Below, piece by piece: positions 37,682 through 45,520 of a stretch of DNA of 64,000 nt. Where the stretch lies: contig NZ_CP137640.1 of NCBI RefSeq assembly GCF_036670025.1, positions 1,770,001 through 1,834,000 on the forward strand, in the 5' to 3' direction. The position numbers and the translations under genes are program-made. The stretch comes from Bacillus_BD oryzisoli. Lineage in GTDB: Bacteria > Bacillota > Bacilli > Bacillales > Cytobacillaceae. The notes beneath the pieces were generated by a model, which made no database searches, was not told where the DNA came from, and saw nothing but the letters and a program-made list of their open reading frames with translations. The stretch's first letter is position 1; each line of letters begins with the position of its first letter.

Positions 37682-38326
37682 ATGATAAAAATTGCACCAT
37701 CTATACTATCTGCTGATTTTTCTAAATTGGGAGACGAGATTAAGGACGTTGAAAAAGGTGGAGCTGATTATATCCATGTTGATGTAATGGATGGACATTT
37801 TGTTCCAAATATCACCATTGGTCCACTAATTGTTGAAAGTATAAGACCGGTCACTAAGTTGCCACTCGATGTACATTTAATGATTGAAAATCCCGATCAA
37901 TATATTGAAACCTTCGCTAAAGCAGGAGCTGATTACATTACCGTTCATGTTGAAGCATGCCGTCACCTTCACAGAACCATTCAGTTAATTAAATCATTCG
38001 GAGTTAAGCCGGGTGTCGTTTTGAATCCAGCAACACCAGTGCAAATGATTGAGCACATTATTGAAGAGCTTGACATGGTATTATTAATGTCTGTGAATCC
38101 TGGGTTTGGCGGACAAAAATTTATCCCTTCAGTGCTCACAAAAATTAAACAAGTGAAGGAACTTGTCGATCAAAAAGAATTGACTGTTGAAATAGAAGTA
38201 GATGGCGGTATTAATAAAGAAACGGCTCCCCTTTGCATTCAAGCAGGTGCGACTGTTCTTGTTGCGGGTTCAGCCGTTTACGGACAAAATGATCGCCAAA
38301 AGGCAATGGCAGAAATAAGAGGATAA
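37682..38326 (+). CDS. rpe: Ribulose-phosphate 3-epimerase
   Basis: Encodes 214 aa of a TIM-barrel enzyme of the pentose-phosphate pathway interconverting ribulose-5-P and xylulose-5-P. Motifs are APSILSADFSKLG, HVDVMDGHFVPN (metal-site His and Asp), VHLMIENP, MSVNPGFGGQKFI and EVDGGIN. It is translated directly after rsgA. Confidence 0.97.
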   Translation: MIKIAPSILSADFSKLGDEIKDVEKGGADYIHVDVMDGHFVPNITIGPLIVESIRPVTKLPLDVHLMIENPDQYIETFAKAGADYITVHVEACRHLHRTIQLIKSFGVKPGVVLNPATPVQMIEHIIEELDMVLLMSVNPGFGGQKFIPSVLTKIKQVKELVDQKELTVEIEVDGGINKETAPLCIQAGATVLVAGSAVYGQNDRQKAMAEIRG

Positions 38327-38329
38327 ATG

Positions 38330-38362
38330 GTTAAGAAGTCAGCTTGTATGCGGGCTTCTTTT
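38330..38362 (+). terminator. Possible weak terminator after rpe
   Basis: AGAAGTC and GGCTTCTTTT can pair around a 10-12 nt loop before a pyrimidine-rich tract. It is imperfect, and read-through into thiN is likely. Confidence 0.35.
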
Positions 38363-38407
38363 CTTCTTTATGGCTAATGAATATTAAATAATGAAAGGAT
38401 TGAAGAA

Positions 38408-39067
38408 GTGATTATTCATTTATTAGGCGGGGGACCCGTTGATCTCCTCCCGAATTTTAACTTATACCGTGATCAGAAGATTGTTTGGGCAGGTGTCGAC
38501 CGCGGTGTATATACATTAATTGACAACGGGATAATACCCGATATTGCGTTCGGGGACTTCGATTCTGTTTCTGATACGGAGTTCGGGATCATTAAAGAAT
38601 CGGTTTATGAATTGAAAAAATATAAACCAGAGAAAGATGAAACCGATATGGAGCATGCGCTGAATTGGGCCATTGAGCAAAAGCCGCATTTAATCCGCAT
38701 GTTTGGTTCAACAGGCGGAAGACTTGATCATATGTTTGGAAATATTCAATTACTGCTAAAAGCCAGTACGGATAATCAGTTTATTGAAATTGAAATGATT
38801 GATCGGCAAAATATATTGTTCATTAAGACACCTGGAGAGTATTCGATTCGTAAAATAGCTGAGAAAAGATATATTTCTTTTATTCCCCTCTCAAATGAAG
38901 TGAATGGCATTACGCTAAAGGGTTTTAAATATCCTTTGAAAAATCGTCATATTTCGCTTGGCTCGACATTATGTATTAGTAATGAGCTTCTTGGTGATTA
39001 TGGTACTTTTTCTTTTTCCGAGGGCATATTAATGATTGTAAGAAGTACCGATTTAAAAAATGCATAA
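38408..39067 (+). CDS. thiN: Thiamine pyrophosphokinase
   Basis: Encodes 219 aa. It transfers pyrophosphate from ATP to thiamine, making the TPP cofactor. Motifs are AGVDRGVYTL, PDIAFGDFDSVS and FGSTGGRLDHMFGN, all typical of TPK catalytic and TPK B1 domains. The start is a GTG 81 nt after rpe. It lies just upstream of spoVM, the same order as in B. subtilis. Confidence 0.95.
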   Translation: MIIHLLGGGPVDLLPNFNLYRDQKIVWAGVDRGVYTLIDNGIIPDIAFGDFDSVSDTEFGIIKESVYELKKYKPEKDETDMEHALNWAIEQKPHLIRMFGSTGGRLDHMFGNIQLLLKASTDNQFIEIEMIDRQNILFIKTPGEYSIRKIAEKRYISFIPLSNEVNGITLKGFKYPLKNRHISLGSTLCISNELLGDYGTFSFSEGILMIVRSTDLKNA

Positions 39068-39185
39068 AAATAAGCGTACTTATTAGTGATATTTGAATAA
39101 GATAATGTGGTTGAAAAATTCAAAGTCGTCTATTAGCTGGTTGGTGCAACCCTAGTTTGTATGATGTTTGAGGAGGGACAAAAAG

Positions 39186-39266
39186 ATGAAATTTTATACA
39201 ATTAAGTTGCCTAAGTTTTTAGGCGGTCTTGTCCGAGCAATGTTAGGTACTTTTAAAAAGGGATAA
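39186..39266 (+). CDS. spoVM: SpoVM, spore coat assembly peptide
   Basis: Encodes only 26 aa. It begins MKFYTIKLPKFLGG and continues with LVRAMLGTFKKG, nearly identical to SpoVM of B. subtilis. It is an amphipathic helix with the key Pro9, and it embeds in the positively curved outer forespore membrane to anchor the SpoIVA coat basement layer. A strong GAGGAGG site lies 9-15 nt upstream. This shows that the organism is an endospore former. The gene is short enough to be missed by ordinary gene calling. Confidence 0.97.
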   Translation: MKFYTIKLPKFLGGLVRAMLGTFKKG

Positions 39267-39342
39267 CAATCGTTTTTTAACTAACCTGTAAAATATAAAT
39301 ATAATCATAACGGGAAGACAACATAAAATTTTATTCTTCATG

Positions 39343-39363
39343 CACCCATTATTGGGTGTTTTT
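39343..39363 (+). terminator. Rho-independent terminator after spoVM
   Basis: CACCCA pairs with TGGGTG around TTAT, then a run of 5 T. Confidence 0.8.
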
Positions 39364-39386
39364 GTTCGATAAGTAGGCATACACAT

Positions 39387-39413
39387 AAAAAAAGACGTCC
39401 TAGAAAGGACGTC
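39387..39413 (-). terminator. Rho-independent terminator of rpmB
   Basis: GACGTCCT (39394-39401) pairs with AGGACGTC (39406-39413). An A-run at 39387-39393 reads as the U-tract on the minus strand. Confidence 0.88.
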
Positions 39414-39421
39414 ATTCTTTA

Positions 39422-39610
39422 TTATACACGTTCAACCTTACCTGATTTTAATGCTCTTGCAGAAACCCAAACACGCTTTGGTTTTCCATTTACAAGAATA
39501 CGAACTTTTTGAAGGTTAGCACCCCATGTACGTTTGTTAGCGTTCATTGCGTGGGAGCGTGCATTACCTGTAGTTGTTTTTTTACCAGTTACAACACATT
39601 TACGTGGCAT
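39422..39610 (-). CDS. rpmB: 50S ribosomal protein L28
   Basis: Encodes 62 aa. It begins MPRKCVVTGKKTTTGN and continues with SHAMNANKRTW, the standard bL28 pattern. Only one N-terminal Cys is visible, so this looks like a zinc-free form. On the minus strand GGAGGG precedes the ATG. It is a monocistronic gene convergent with spoVM, with its own terminator. Confidence 0.96.
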   Translation of the reverse strand: MPRKCVVTGKKTTTGNARSHAMNANKRTWGANLQKVRILVNGKPKRVWVSARALKSGKVERV

Positions 39611-39820
39611 TTATTTTCCCTCCTTACTAGAAAAACTGAATCGTTTCATACAGTTCAGTTACATTTTATTAATCAGATCTTTTATCCATCCGGAAAAATG
39701 AGAAAAACAGGACAAACACCGTTTTTCATCCATTAAAGATACCTTAATAATTTATCATACAACCATTCTGAATGCAATACTTCAAAACCAAACCTTTCAA
39801 GAAAAATTACTTGACAATAT
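39611..39820. other. rpmB upstream region
   Basis: No gene was seen. On the minus strand a weak promoter for rpmB is possible (TTGCAT, 17 nt, TAAATT, around 39750-39778), but it is not convincing. Confidence 0.3.
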
Positions 39821-40221
39821 TAGATGCGGAGGCGGCTCGCCCAGACCCGACAGGCATAAGATGGCTCGGGGAGAAGGTTGTACTTTAACCTTCTCATCGA
39901 GACAGCTTATGACCCCGAGGGTCTAGCCGCTGCAGCTCGATAGTTTTGGATGCGGAGGGCGCTCGCCCAGCCGCGACAAGCTTAAGACAGGTCGGGGATG
40001 AGGTTTGTCATTTAACCTCATCATCGACATGGCTTAAGACCTCGAGCGGCTAGCGCCCGCAGCTCGACAGTTTTAGATGCGGAGGCGGCTCGCCCAGACC
40101 CGACAGGCATAAGATGGCTCGGGGAGAAGGTTGTACTTTAACCTTCTCATCGAGACAGCTTATGACCTTGAGGGTCTAGCGCTGCAGCTCGACAGAATTG
40201 GATACGGAGGGCGCTCGCCCA
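39821..40221. repeat. Tandem array of three ~125-nt long-hairpin repeats plus a truncated fourth
   Basis: Units begin with GATGCGGAGG-type sequence at 39823, 39949, 40076 and 40201 (spacings 126, 127 and 125), and the last is cut off after about 21 nt. Units 1 and 3 are nearly identical; unit 2 differs. In each, the centre is a 9-bp stem: GAGAAGGTT with AACCTTCTC in unit 1, GATGAGGTT with AACCTCATC in unit 2. It is extended by outer arms, GCGGCT...AGACCC with GGGTCTAGCCGC in unit 1 and GGCGCT...AGCCGC with GCGGCTAGCGCC in unit 2. Substitutions are matched across the stems. No open reading frame was seen. Confidence 0.9.
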
Positions 40222-40260
40222 ATTATAGACCAACCATAGATTGAGATAATTTCACGAAAA

Positions 40261-40290
40261 TTGACGCATAATAAGTATGCCTTTTAAAAT
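40261..40290 (+). promoter_or_regulatory. Probable promoter of yloU-fakA
   Basis: TTGACG at 40261-40266 and TAAAAT at 40285-40290 are spaced by 18 nt, about 60 nt before the yloU start. Confidence 0.6.
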
Positions 40291-40350
40291 GGGAAAGCTT
40301 ATAGTAAAATGGCATTAGTCAAGGAGCAATTTCCAAAAGGGGGAAAACTC

Positions 40351-40713
40351 ATGTCCATCGAATTAAAAACCACATACGGACAAATAGATATTTCAAATGA
40401 CGTAATTGCAACCATCGCAGGCGGTGCTGCAGTAGATTGTTATGGAATTGTCGGGATGGCATCTAAAAATCAAATCAAAGATGGTTTAACAGATATTCTA
40501 CGAAAAGAAAACTTTACACGCGGTGTCATCGTGCGTCAAGAAGAGGAAAAAGTACATATTGATATGTATATTATTGTTAGCTACGGTACTAAAATTTCAG
40601 AGATTGCCCATAATGTACAATCAAAAGTGAAATATACATTAGATCAAACAGTTGGACTTGCCGTTGACACAGTAAATATATACGTTCAAGGTGTTCGTGT
40701 AACGAATCCGTAG
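40351..40713 (+). CDS. yloU: YloU, Asp23/Gls24-family protein
   Basis: Encodes 120 aa. Asp23/Gls24 features are YGQIDISNDVIATIAGGAAVD near the N-terminus, IDMYIIVSYG in the centre and VDTVNIYVQGVRV at the end. Family members are envelope-associated and linked to stress or alkaline shock; a precise role is not known. The ATG at 40351 follows GGGGGAAA; an in-frame ATG at 40309 is upstream of that site. It lies 16 nt before fakA, a near-universal pairing in Firmicutes. Confidence 0.9.
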   Translation: MSIELKTTYGQIDISNDVIATIAGGAAVDCYGIVGMASKNQIKDGLTDILRKENFTRGVIVRQEEEKVHIDMYIIVSYGTKISEIAHNVQSKVKYTLDQTVGLAVDTVNIYVQGVRVTNP

Positions 40714-40729
40714 TGAGGGAGGAAGAATT

Positions 40730-42412
40730 GTGTCAATTACAGTTTTGGACGGAAAACGTTTTGCAGAAATGGTCATTCAGGGAGCTAATCATTTATCCTC
40801 AAATGCCAAATATGTTGATGCACTAAACGTATTCCCTGTTCCAGATGGTGATACTGGAACAAATATGAATTTATCAATGACTTCTGGTGCAAAAGAAGTT
40901 AAGCAAAATGCACAAGAACATATAGGAAAAGTGGGAGCAGCACTTTCTAAAGGGCTGCTAATGGGTGCACGCGGAAACTCCGGGGTTATTCTTTCACAAT
41001 TATTTCGCGGATTTTCAAAAGCCATAGAACAAAAAGATATTATTAATGGAACGGATTTTGCCCGTGCCTTGGAGGCAGGCGTTGAAACGGCTTATAAAGC
41101 AGTTATGAAGCCTGTAGAAGGTACCATTCTTACGGTTGCAAAAGATGCCGCAAAAATGGCCGTTCTAGCAGCTAAAAAGAATGATGACCTTATCTACATT
41201 ATGGAAGAGGTTGTCAAGGAAGCGAAAGCATCACTAAATCGTACACCAGACCTGCTGCCGGTGTTAAAGGAAGTAGGCGTTGTTGACAGCGGTGGACAAG
41301 GGTTAGTTTTTGTATATGAAGGCTTTTTGGCAGAATTAAAGGGAGAACAGCTGCCGGATTCACCTACTGTCTTGCCGACCATGGATGAACTTGTCAGCGC
41401 TGAGCATCATAGGAGTGTTCAAGGTCATATCAACACAGAAGACATCGTTTTTGGCTATTGTACTGAATTTATGGTAAAACTTGAGGAAAAGAAGCTTGCT
41501 AAAAAACCATTTTCTGAAGAAACCTTCCGGCAAGATTTAAGTAAATTCGGTGATTCCTTGCTGGTCATTTCTGATGATGAGGTTGTAAAAGTGCATATCC
41601 ATTCAGAAGAACCTGGCAATGTATTGAATTACGGTCAAAGCTATGGAAGCTTAATCAATATGAAAATTGAAAATATGCGGCAGCAGCATTCAAATATCGT
41701 TGGTGAAACACATAGCGTATTAAAAGAAGCAGCACCAGCGGCCAAAAAAGAAAAGAAAGAATATGGAATTGTTGCGGTCTCAATGGGCAGCGGTGTGGCT
41801 GATCTCTTTAAAAGCATTGGGGCCGATGCTGTTATTGAAGGCGGACAAACGATGAATCCAAGTACGGAAGACATCGTAAAAGCGATAAAAGAAGTTCATG
41901 CTCATAAAATTATGATCCTGCCCAATAATAAAAACATTATTATGGCAGCCGAGCAGGCAGTCGAACTTTGTGATGAAGATGTAGCAGTCATTCCATCAAA
42001 AACAGTACCTCAGGGATTATCTGCCATGCTTGCTTTTAATCCCAATGCTGATTTAGCTGTAAATAAAAAGAATATGTCTGAAGCACTTCAGCACGTCAAG
42101 ACAGGTCAAATTACATTTGCCGTTAGAGATACAACGATTGATGGACTTGAAATTGAAAAAGATGATTTTATGGGTATCCTCGACGGGAAAATTGTCGTTA
42201 AAAATAAAGACAAGAAAGTCACGGCAAATGAACTAGTAGGGCAGATGATTGATGACGATTCGGAAATAGTGACAATCCTAAAAGGATTAGATGCTTCTGA
42301 AGAAGATGTGGCAGAACTAGTCTCATTTATAGAGGAACGTTTTTCCAATGTAGAAGTGGAAATTCATAATGGCCAGCAGCCGTTATATCCATTTATCATT
42401 GCTGTTGAGTAG
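40730..42412 (+). CDS. fakA: Fatty acid kinase catalytic subunit FakA (YloV)
   Basis: Encodes 560 aa. The N-terminal DhaL-like ATP-binding domain (about 10-205) has NVFPVPDGDTGTNMN and GARGNSGVILSQLF. The remainder is the FakA central and C-terminal (DegV-interacting) region. It phosphorylates fatty acids held by FakB proteins so that exogenous acids can enter phospholipid synthesis. No fakB is in this window. The start is GTG after GGGAGGAAG. In B. subtilis sdaAB-sdaAA follow; here only a possible relic remains. Confidence 0.92.
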   Translation: MSITVLDGKRFAEMVIQGANHLSSNAKYVDALNVFPVPDGDTGTNMNLSMTSGAKEVKQNAQEHIGKVGAALSKGLLMGARGNSGVILSQLFRGFSKAIEQKDIINGTDFARALEAGVETAYKAVMKPVEGTILTVAKDAAKMAVLAAKKNDDLIYIMEEVVKEAKASLNRTPDLLPVLKEVGVVDSGGQGLVFVYEGFLAELKGEQLPDSPTVLPTMDELVSAEHHRSVQGHINTEDIVFGYCTEFMVKLEEKKLAKKPFSEETFRQDLSKFGDSLLVISDDEVVKVHIHSEEPGNVLNYGQSYGSLINMKIENMRQQHSNIVGETHSVLKEAAPAAKKEKKEYGIVAVSMGSGVADLFKSIGADAVIEGGQTMNPSTEDIVKAIKEVHAHKIMILPNNKNIIMAAEQAVELCDEDVAVIPSKTVPQGLSAMLAFNPNADLAVNKKNMSEALQHVKTGQITFAVRDTTIDGLEIEKDDFMGILDGKIVVKNKDKKVTANELVGQMIDDDSEIVTILKGLDASEEDVAELVSFIEERFSNVEVEIHNGQQPLYPFIIAVE

Positions 42413-42497
42413 TAACGAGTAAAGTAGTATGTATTTATTGGAAATGGGTTATAATCCCCTTGCTTTTTATAGTAAAATGTTTGGTTACTATAAAATC

Positions 42498-42519
42498 AAA
42501 AGGGATTAAACCCTTTTTT
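42498..42519 (+). terminator. Rho-independent terminator after fakA
   Basis: AAAAGGG pairs with CCCTTTTTT around ATTAAA, with the T-run at the end. Confidence 0.8.
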
Positions 42520-42635
42520 ATTAGATAAAGGGATCATGCCTTATTTAGAAGTTGCAGAAGCAATGGCGATAACGTTAAAAAATATGATACGATTAGTATG
42601 TAAACACTATTGCAGGGTTAGTGGAAATCCCCTTT

Positions 42636-42756
42636 GAAATAAGATTGGGGAACTGTTAATGCCAATAGTACTTAAGAAACAGGACAGGGAGGGTTGGCGG
42701 CTGCACCAATCGGTCGTTGGCTTGATGCAAAGATCTTTGGTAAGCCGATTATATAA
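42636..42756 (+). pseudogene. Possible decayed relic of sdaAB (L-serine dehydratase beta chain)
   Basis: The segment between the fakA terminator and recG is not an open frame. One frame over 42690-42756 reads GLAAAPIGRW, then LDAKIFGKPI and a stop. This resembles the SdaAB N-terminal stretch with AGAARIGR followed by an IFGKQP-like run, with one insertion. Upstream, GATTGGGGAACTGTTAATG resembles DNA coding for DIIGPVM. Its position matches sdaAB-sdaAA of B. subtilis (between yloV and recG). The match is short and made by eye, so this is a hypothesis. Confidence 0.38.
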
Positions 42757-44805
42757 GTGACAAATCCATTAAAGCAATCTGTAGCTGCCATCAAGGGCAT
42801 AGGAGAAGAAACGGCATCAGCATTAGCTGACATGAAATTATATACGATTCAAGATTTATTAGAGCATTTCCCCTATCGTTATGAAGATTATCGATTGCGT
42901 GATTTAGCAGAAGTAAAGCAAGATGAAAAAATAACCGTTGAAGGGAAGGTTCACAGTGAGCCTTCTCTTACCTATTATGGTCGAAAACGTTCACGTTTAA
43001 CCATTCGCTTACTTGTCGATCGATATTTAATTCAAGTCGTATTATTTAATCAACCATATTTAAAGAAAAAAGTCTCTATCAATGAGCAAGTGACTGTTTC
43101 AGGAAAATGGGATGGGCATAGACAAATGATTACGGCAAGCGAACTGAAAATCGGATCGTCAGTAAAAACAAAGGATTTTGAACCGGTGTACGCTATAAAG
43201 GGGGATATGACCATAAAAGGAATCAGACGTTGTATTCAATTGGCATTTTCCCAATATGGTCATTTAGTCGAGGAAACATTACCGGAACCATTAAGAAAAA
43301 AATATAAATTAATCAACAGAAGAGAAGCGTTAAGAGCTCTTCATTATCCGCTGGACCAGCAAGACTTAAAACAAGCACGAAGACGATTTGTTTATGAGGA
43401 ATTTCTTCTATTTCAATTGAAAATGCAAACCCTTCGTAAAATAGAACGTGAGCAGTCAAAAGGGACCTCACAAGAATATGACGAAGAACAAACAGCTGAT
43501 TTTATTTCGCAACTCCCGTTTCCACTTACAAATGCTCAAAACCGGGTGGTACAAGAAATTCTTTCAGATATGAAATCTCCTAACCGCATGAACCGGCTGC
43601 TTCAGGGTGATGTAGGTTCGGGTAAAACGGTTGTAGCGGCTATTTCTTTATTCGCCAGTGTTTCTGCCGGTTTTCAAGGTGCCTTAATGGTACCGACTGA
43701 AATTCTTGCTGAACAGCATGCTGAATCATTGAAAGGACTCTTAGAGCCTTCCGGTATATCCTGTGAACTGTTAACGAGCTCAGTGAAAGGAAAACGCCGT
43801 AAAGAAATTCTTGCTGGATTAAAAACAGGTGAAATTAATATTTTAATTGGCACACATGCCTTAATTCAAGAAGAAGTGGAATTTAAACAGCTTGGCCTTG
43901 TTATAACAGACGAGCAGCATCGCTTTGGGGTTGACCAGCGCCGGATCCTAAGAGAAAAGGGGGAAAATCCGGATGTCTTATTTATGACGGCCACACCGAT
44001 TCCCCGTACATTAGCGATTACAGCATTTGGTGAGATGGACGTGTCGATCATCGATGAAATGCCTGCAGGCAGAAAATCTATTGAGACCTATTGGGTTAAG
44101 CCTGATATGATGGACAGGATACTCGGTTTTATGAATAAGGAATTACAGAAAGGCCGTCAAGTCTATGTCATATGCCCATTAATAGAAGAATCGGACAAGC
44201 TTGACGTTCAAAATGCCATAGATGTACACAGTTCTCTTGTTCATTATTTTCAAAATCGTTACCAAATCGGCCTGATGCATGGACGGCTGCCTGCAGACGA
44301 AAAAGACAGTGTCATGAAAGAATTTAGTGAAAATAAACTGCATGTGCTTGTCTCTACGACTGTTGTAGAAGTAGGTGTGAATGTGCCCAATGCCACCTTG
44401 ATGGTCATATACGATGCTGAGCGTTTTGGTCTGTCACAGCTTCATCAGCTTAGGGGAAGGGTTGGCCGAGGCAGTGAACAATCCTATTGTATTTTATTAG
44501 CTGATCCAAAATCTGAGACAGGCAAAGAACGAATGAAGATTATGACTGAAACAAATGATGGTTTTGTTCTTAGTGAAAAAGATCTTGAACTGCGCGGACC
44601 CGGCGATTTCTTTGGAAGAAAGCAAAGCGGTGTGCCTGAGTTTAAGGTAGCAGATATGGTGCATGATTACCGTGCACTTGAAACGGCTAGACAGGATGCG
44701 AGTGTGCTTGTTGAATCCAGCTATTTTTGGAATGCGGATGCCTACCAGCCGTTACGAAGCTATCTTAAGGAAACAGGTGTGTTCGATGGTGAAAAATTAG
44801 ATTGA
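42757..44805 (+). CDS. recG: ATP-dependent DNA helicase RecG
   Basis: Encodes 682 aa, the family length. An N-terminal wedge/OB domain (about 60-150) precedes the helicase core with Walker A LQGDVGSGKTVVA, DEQH box, MTATPIPRTLA and QLRGRVGRG. A C-terminal segment FKVADMVHDYRALETARQDA is the TRG region. RecG remodels stalled forks and Holliday junctions. The start is a GTG with no clear ribosome binding site (only GGTAAG about 12 nt upstream), immediately after the putative sdaAB relic. Confidence 0.96.
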   Translation: MTNPLKQSVAAIKGIGEETASALADMKLYTIQDLLEHFPYRYEDYRLRDLAEVKQDEKITVEGKVHSEPSLTYYGRKRSRLTIRLLVDRYLIQVVLFNQPYLKKKVSINEQVTVSGKWDGHRQMITASELKIGSSVKTKDFEPVYAIKGDMTIKGIRRCIQLAFSQYGHLVEETLPEPLRKKYKLINRREALRALHYPLDQQDLKQARRRFVYEEFLLFQLKMQTLRKIEREQSKGTSQEYDEEQTADFISQLPFPLTNAQNRVVQEILSDMKSPNRMNRLLQGDVGSGKTVVAAISLFASVSAGFQGALMVPTEILAEQHAESLKGLLEPSGISCELLTSSVKGKRRKEILAGLKTGEINILIGTHALIQEEVEFKQLGLVITDEQHRFGVDQRRILREKGENPDVLFMTATPIPRTLAITAFGEMDVSIIDEMPAGRKSIETYWVKPDMMDRILGFMNKELQKGRQVYVICPLIEESDKLDVQNAIDVHSSLVHYFQNRYQIGLMHGRLPADEKDSVMKEFSENKLHVLVSTTVVEVGVNVPNATLMVIYDAERFGLSQLHQLRGRVGRGSEQSYCILLADPKSETGKERMKIMTETNDGFVLSEKDLELRGPGDFFGRKQSGVPEFKVADMVHDYRALETARQDASVLVESSYFWNADAYQPLRSYLKETGVFDGEKLD

Positions 44806-44812
44806 TGTTTTT

Positions 44813-44846
44813 GAAAGGGGCTGCTCCATACAGCCCCTTTCACTTT
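44813..44846 (+). terminator. Rho-independent terminator after recG
   Basis: GAAAGGGGCTG (44813-44823) pairs perfectly with CAGCCCCTTTC (44831-44841), then ACTTTT. Confidence 0.88.
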
Positions 44847-44852
44847 TATTCT

Positions 44853-44880
44853 TGCAATCTGTCATTGTAAATTATATACT
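44853..44880 (+). promoter_or_regulatory. Sigma-A promoter of the fapR operon
   Basis: TTGCAA at 44853-44858 and TATACT at 44875-44880 are spaced by 16 nt, directly before the FapR operator. Confidence 0.75.
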
Positions 44881-44884
44881 ACTG

Positions 44885-44903
44885 TTAGTACCTAGTCTTA
44901 GTA
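44885..44903 (+). promoter_or_regulatory. FapR operator
   Basis: TTAGTACCTAGTCTTAGTA closely matches the known FapR binding site (TTAGTACCTAGTCTTAAT-like). It sits across the predicted transcription start, 4 nt after the -10 box. FapR bound there would block transcription until malonyl-CoA accumulates. Confidence 0.9.
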
Positions 44904-44921
44904 TCGTGGACGGTGTCATAA

Positions 44922-45488
44922 ATGAAAAGAAATAAGCGGGACAGACAAAAAAACTTACAGGTAACGATTAAAGAAAATCCGTTTATTACCGATGAAGAAT
45001 TGGCGGAAAAATTCTCTGTAAGTGTTCAAACAATTCGTTTGGATCGGCTTGAATTATCCATTCCGGAGTTAAGAGAACGAATTAAACATGTTGCAGCAAC
45101 AAAATTTGAGGATGAGGTTCGCTCACTGCCTATTGAAGAAGTCATTGGAGAAATTATTGATATCGAATTGGATAAAACAGCCATTTCAATCTTTGATGTA
45201 AAGCCTGAGCATGTCTTCAAGCGGAATCATATTGCCCGTGGTCATCATTTATTTGCACAGGCAAATTCACTTGCTGTTGCTGTCATAAATGATGAGCTTG
45301 CACTAACGGCAAAAGCAAATATCCATTTCATCCATTCTGTTAAAGAAGGTGAGCGGGTGGTTGCAAAGGCAAAGGTGAGTAAAATTGATAACGAGATGGG
45401 CCGAACGATCGTGGAAGTGCAGAGCTTTGTCAATAATCACCTGGTGTGTAAAGGTGAATTTGAGATGTATCGCTCGAAACATGAGTGA
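44922..45488 (+). CDS. fapR: FapR, malonyl-CoA-responsive repressor of lipid synthesis
   Basis: Encodes 188 aa. An N-terminal DeoR-like helix-turn-helix (about 5-60; DEELAEKFSVSVQTIRLDR) is joined to a C-terminal hot-dog fold (about 75-185; GHHLFAQANSLAVAVI), which binds malonyl-CoA. It represses the fap regulon, including its own operon through the operator at 44885-44903. The start ATG has only a weak upstream site. It is the first gene of fapR-plsX-fabD-fabG. Confidence 0.96.
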   Translation: MKRNKRDRQKNLQVTIKENPFITDEELAEKFSVSVQTIRLDRLELSIPELRERIKHVAATKFEDEVRSLPIEEVIGEIIDIELDKTAISIFDVKPEHVFKRNHIARGHHLFAQANSLAVAVINDELALTAKANIHFIHSVKEGERVVAKAKVSKIDNEMGRTIVEVQSFVNNHLVCKGEFEMYRSKHE

Positions 45489-45520
45489 ATGCGAAGGAGA
45501 AGGAGTAGTGGACAGACATC

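Noticed and set aside
39068..39185. SigE promoter for spoVM
   Set aside because: A GATATTT-like -35 exists near 39088, but I found no CATACAAT-like -10 at the right spacing, so I did not call it.
39509..39736. 75-aa plus-strand frame opposite rpmB
   Set aside because: It is the antisense shadow of the conserved L28 gene and its promoter region.
39821..40221. CRISPR array
   Set aside because: Units are about 125 nt, directly abutting, palindromic throughout, with no unique spacers and no cas genes in the window.
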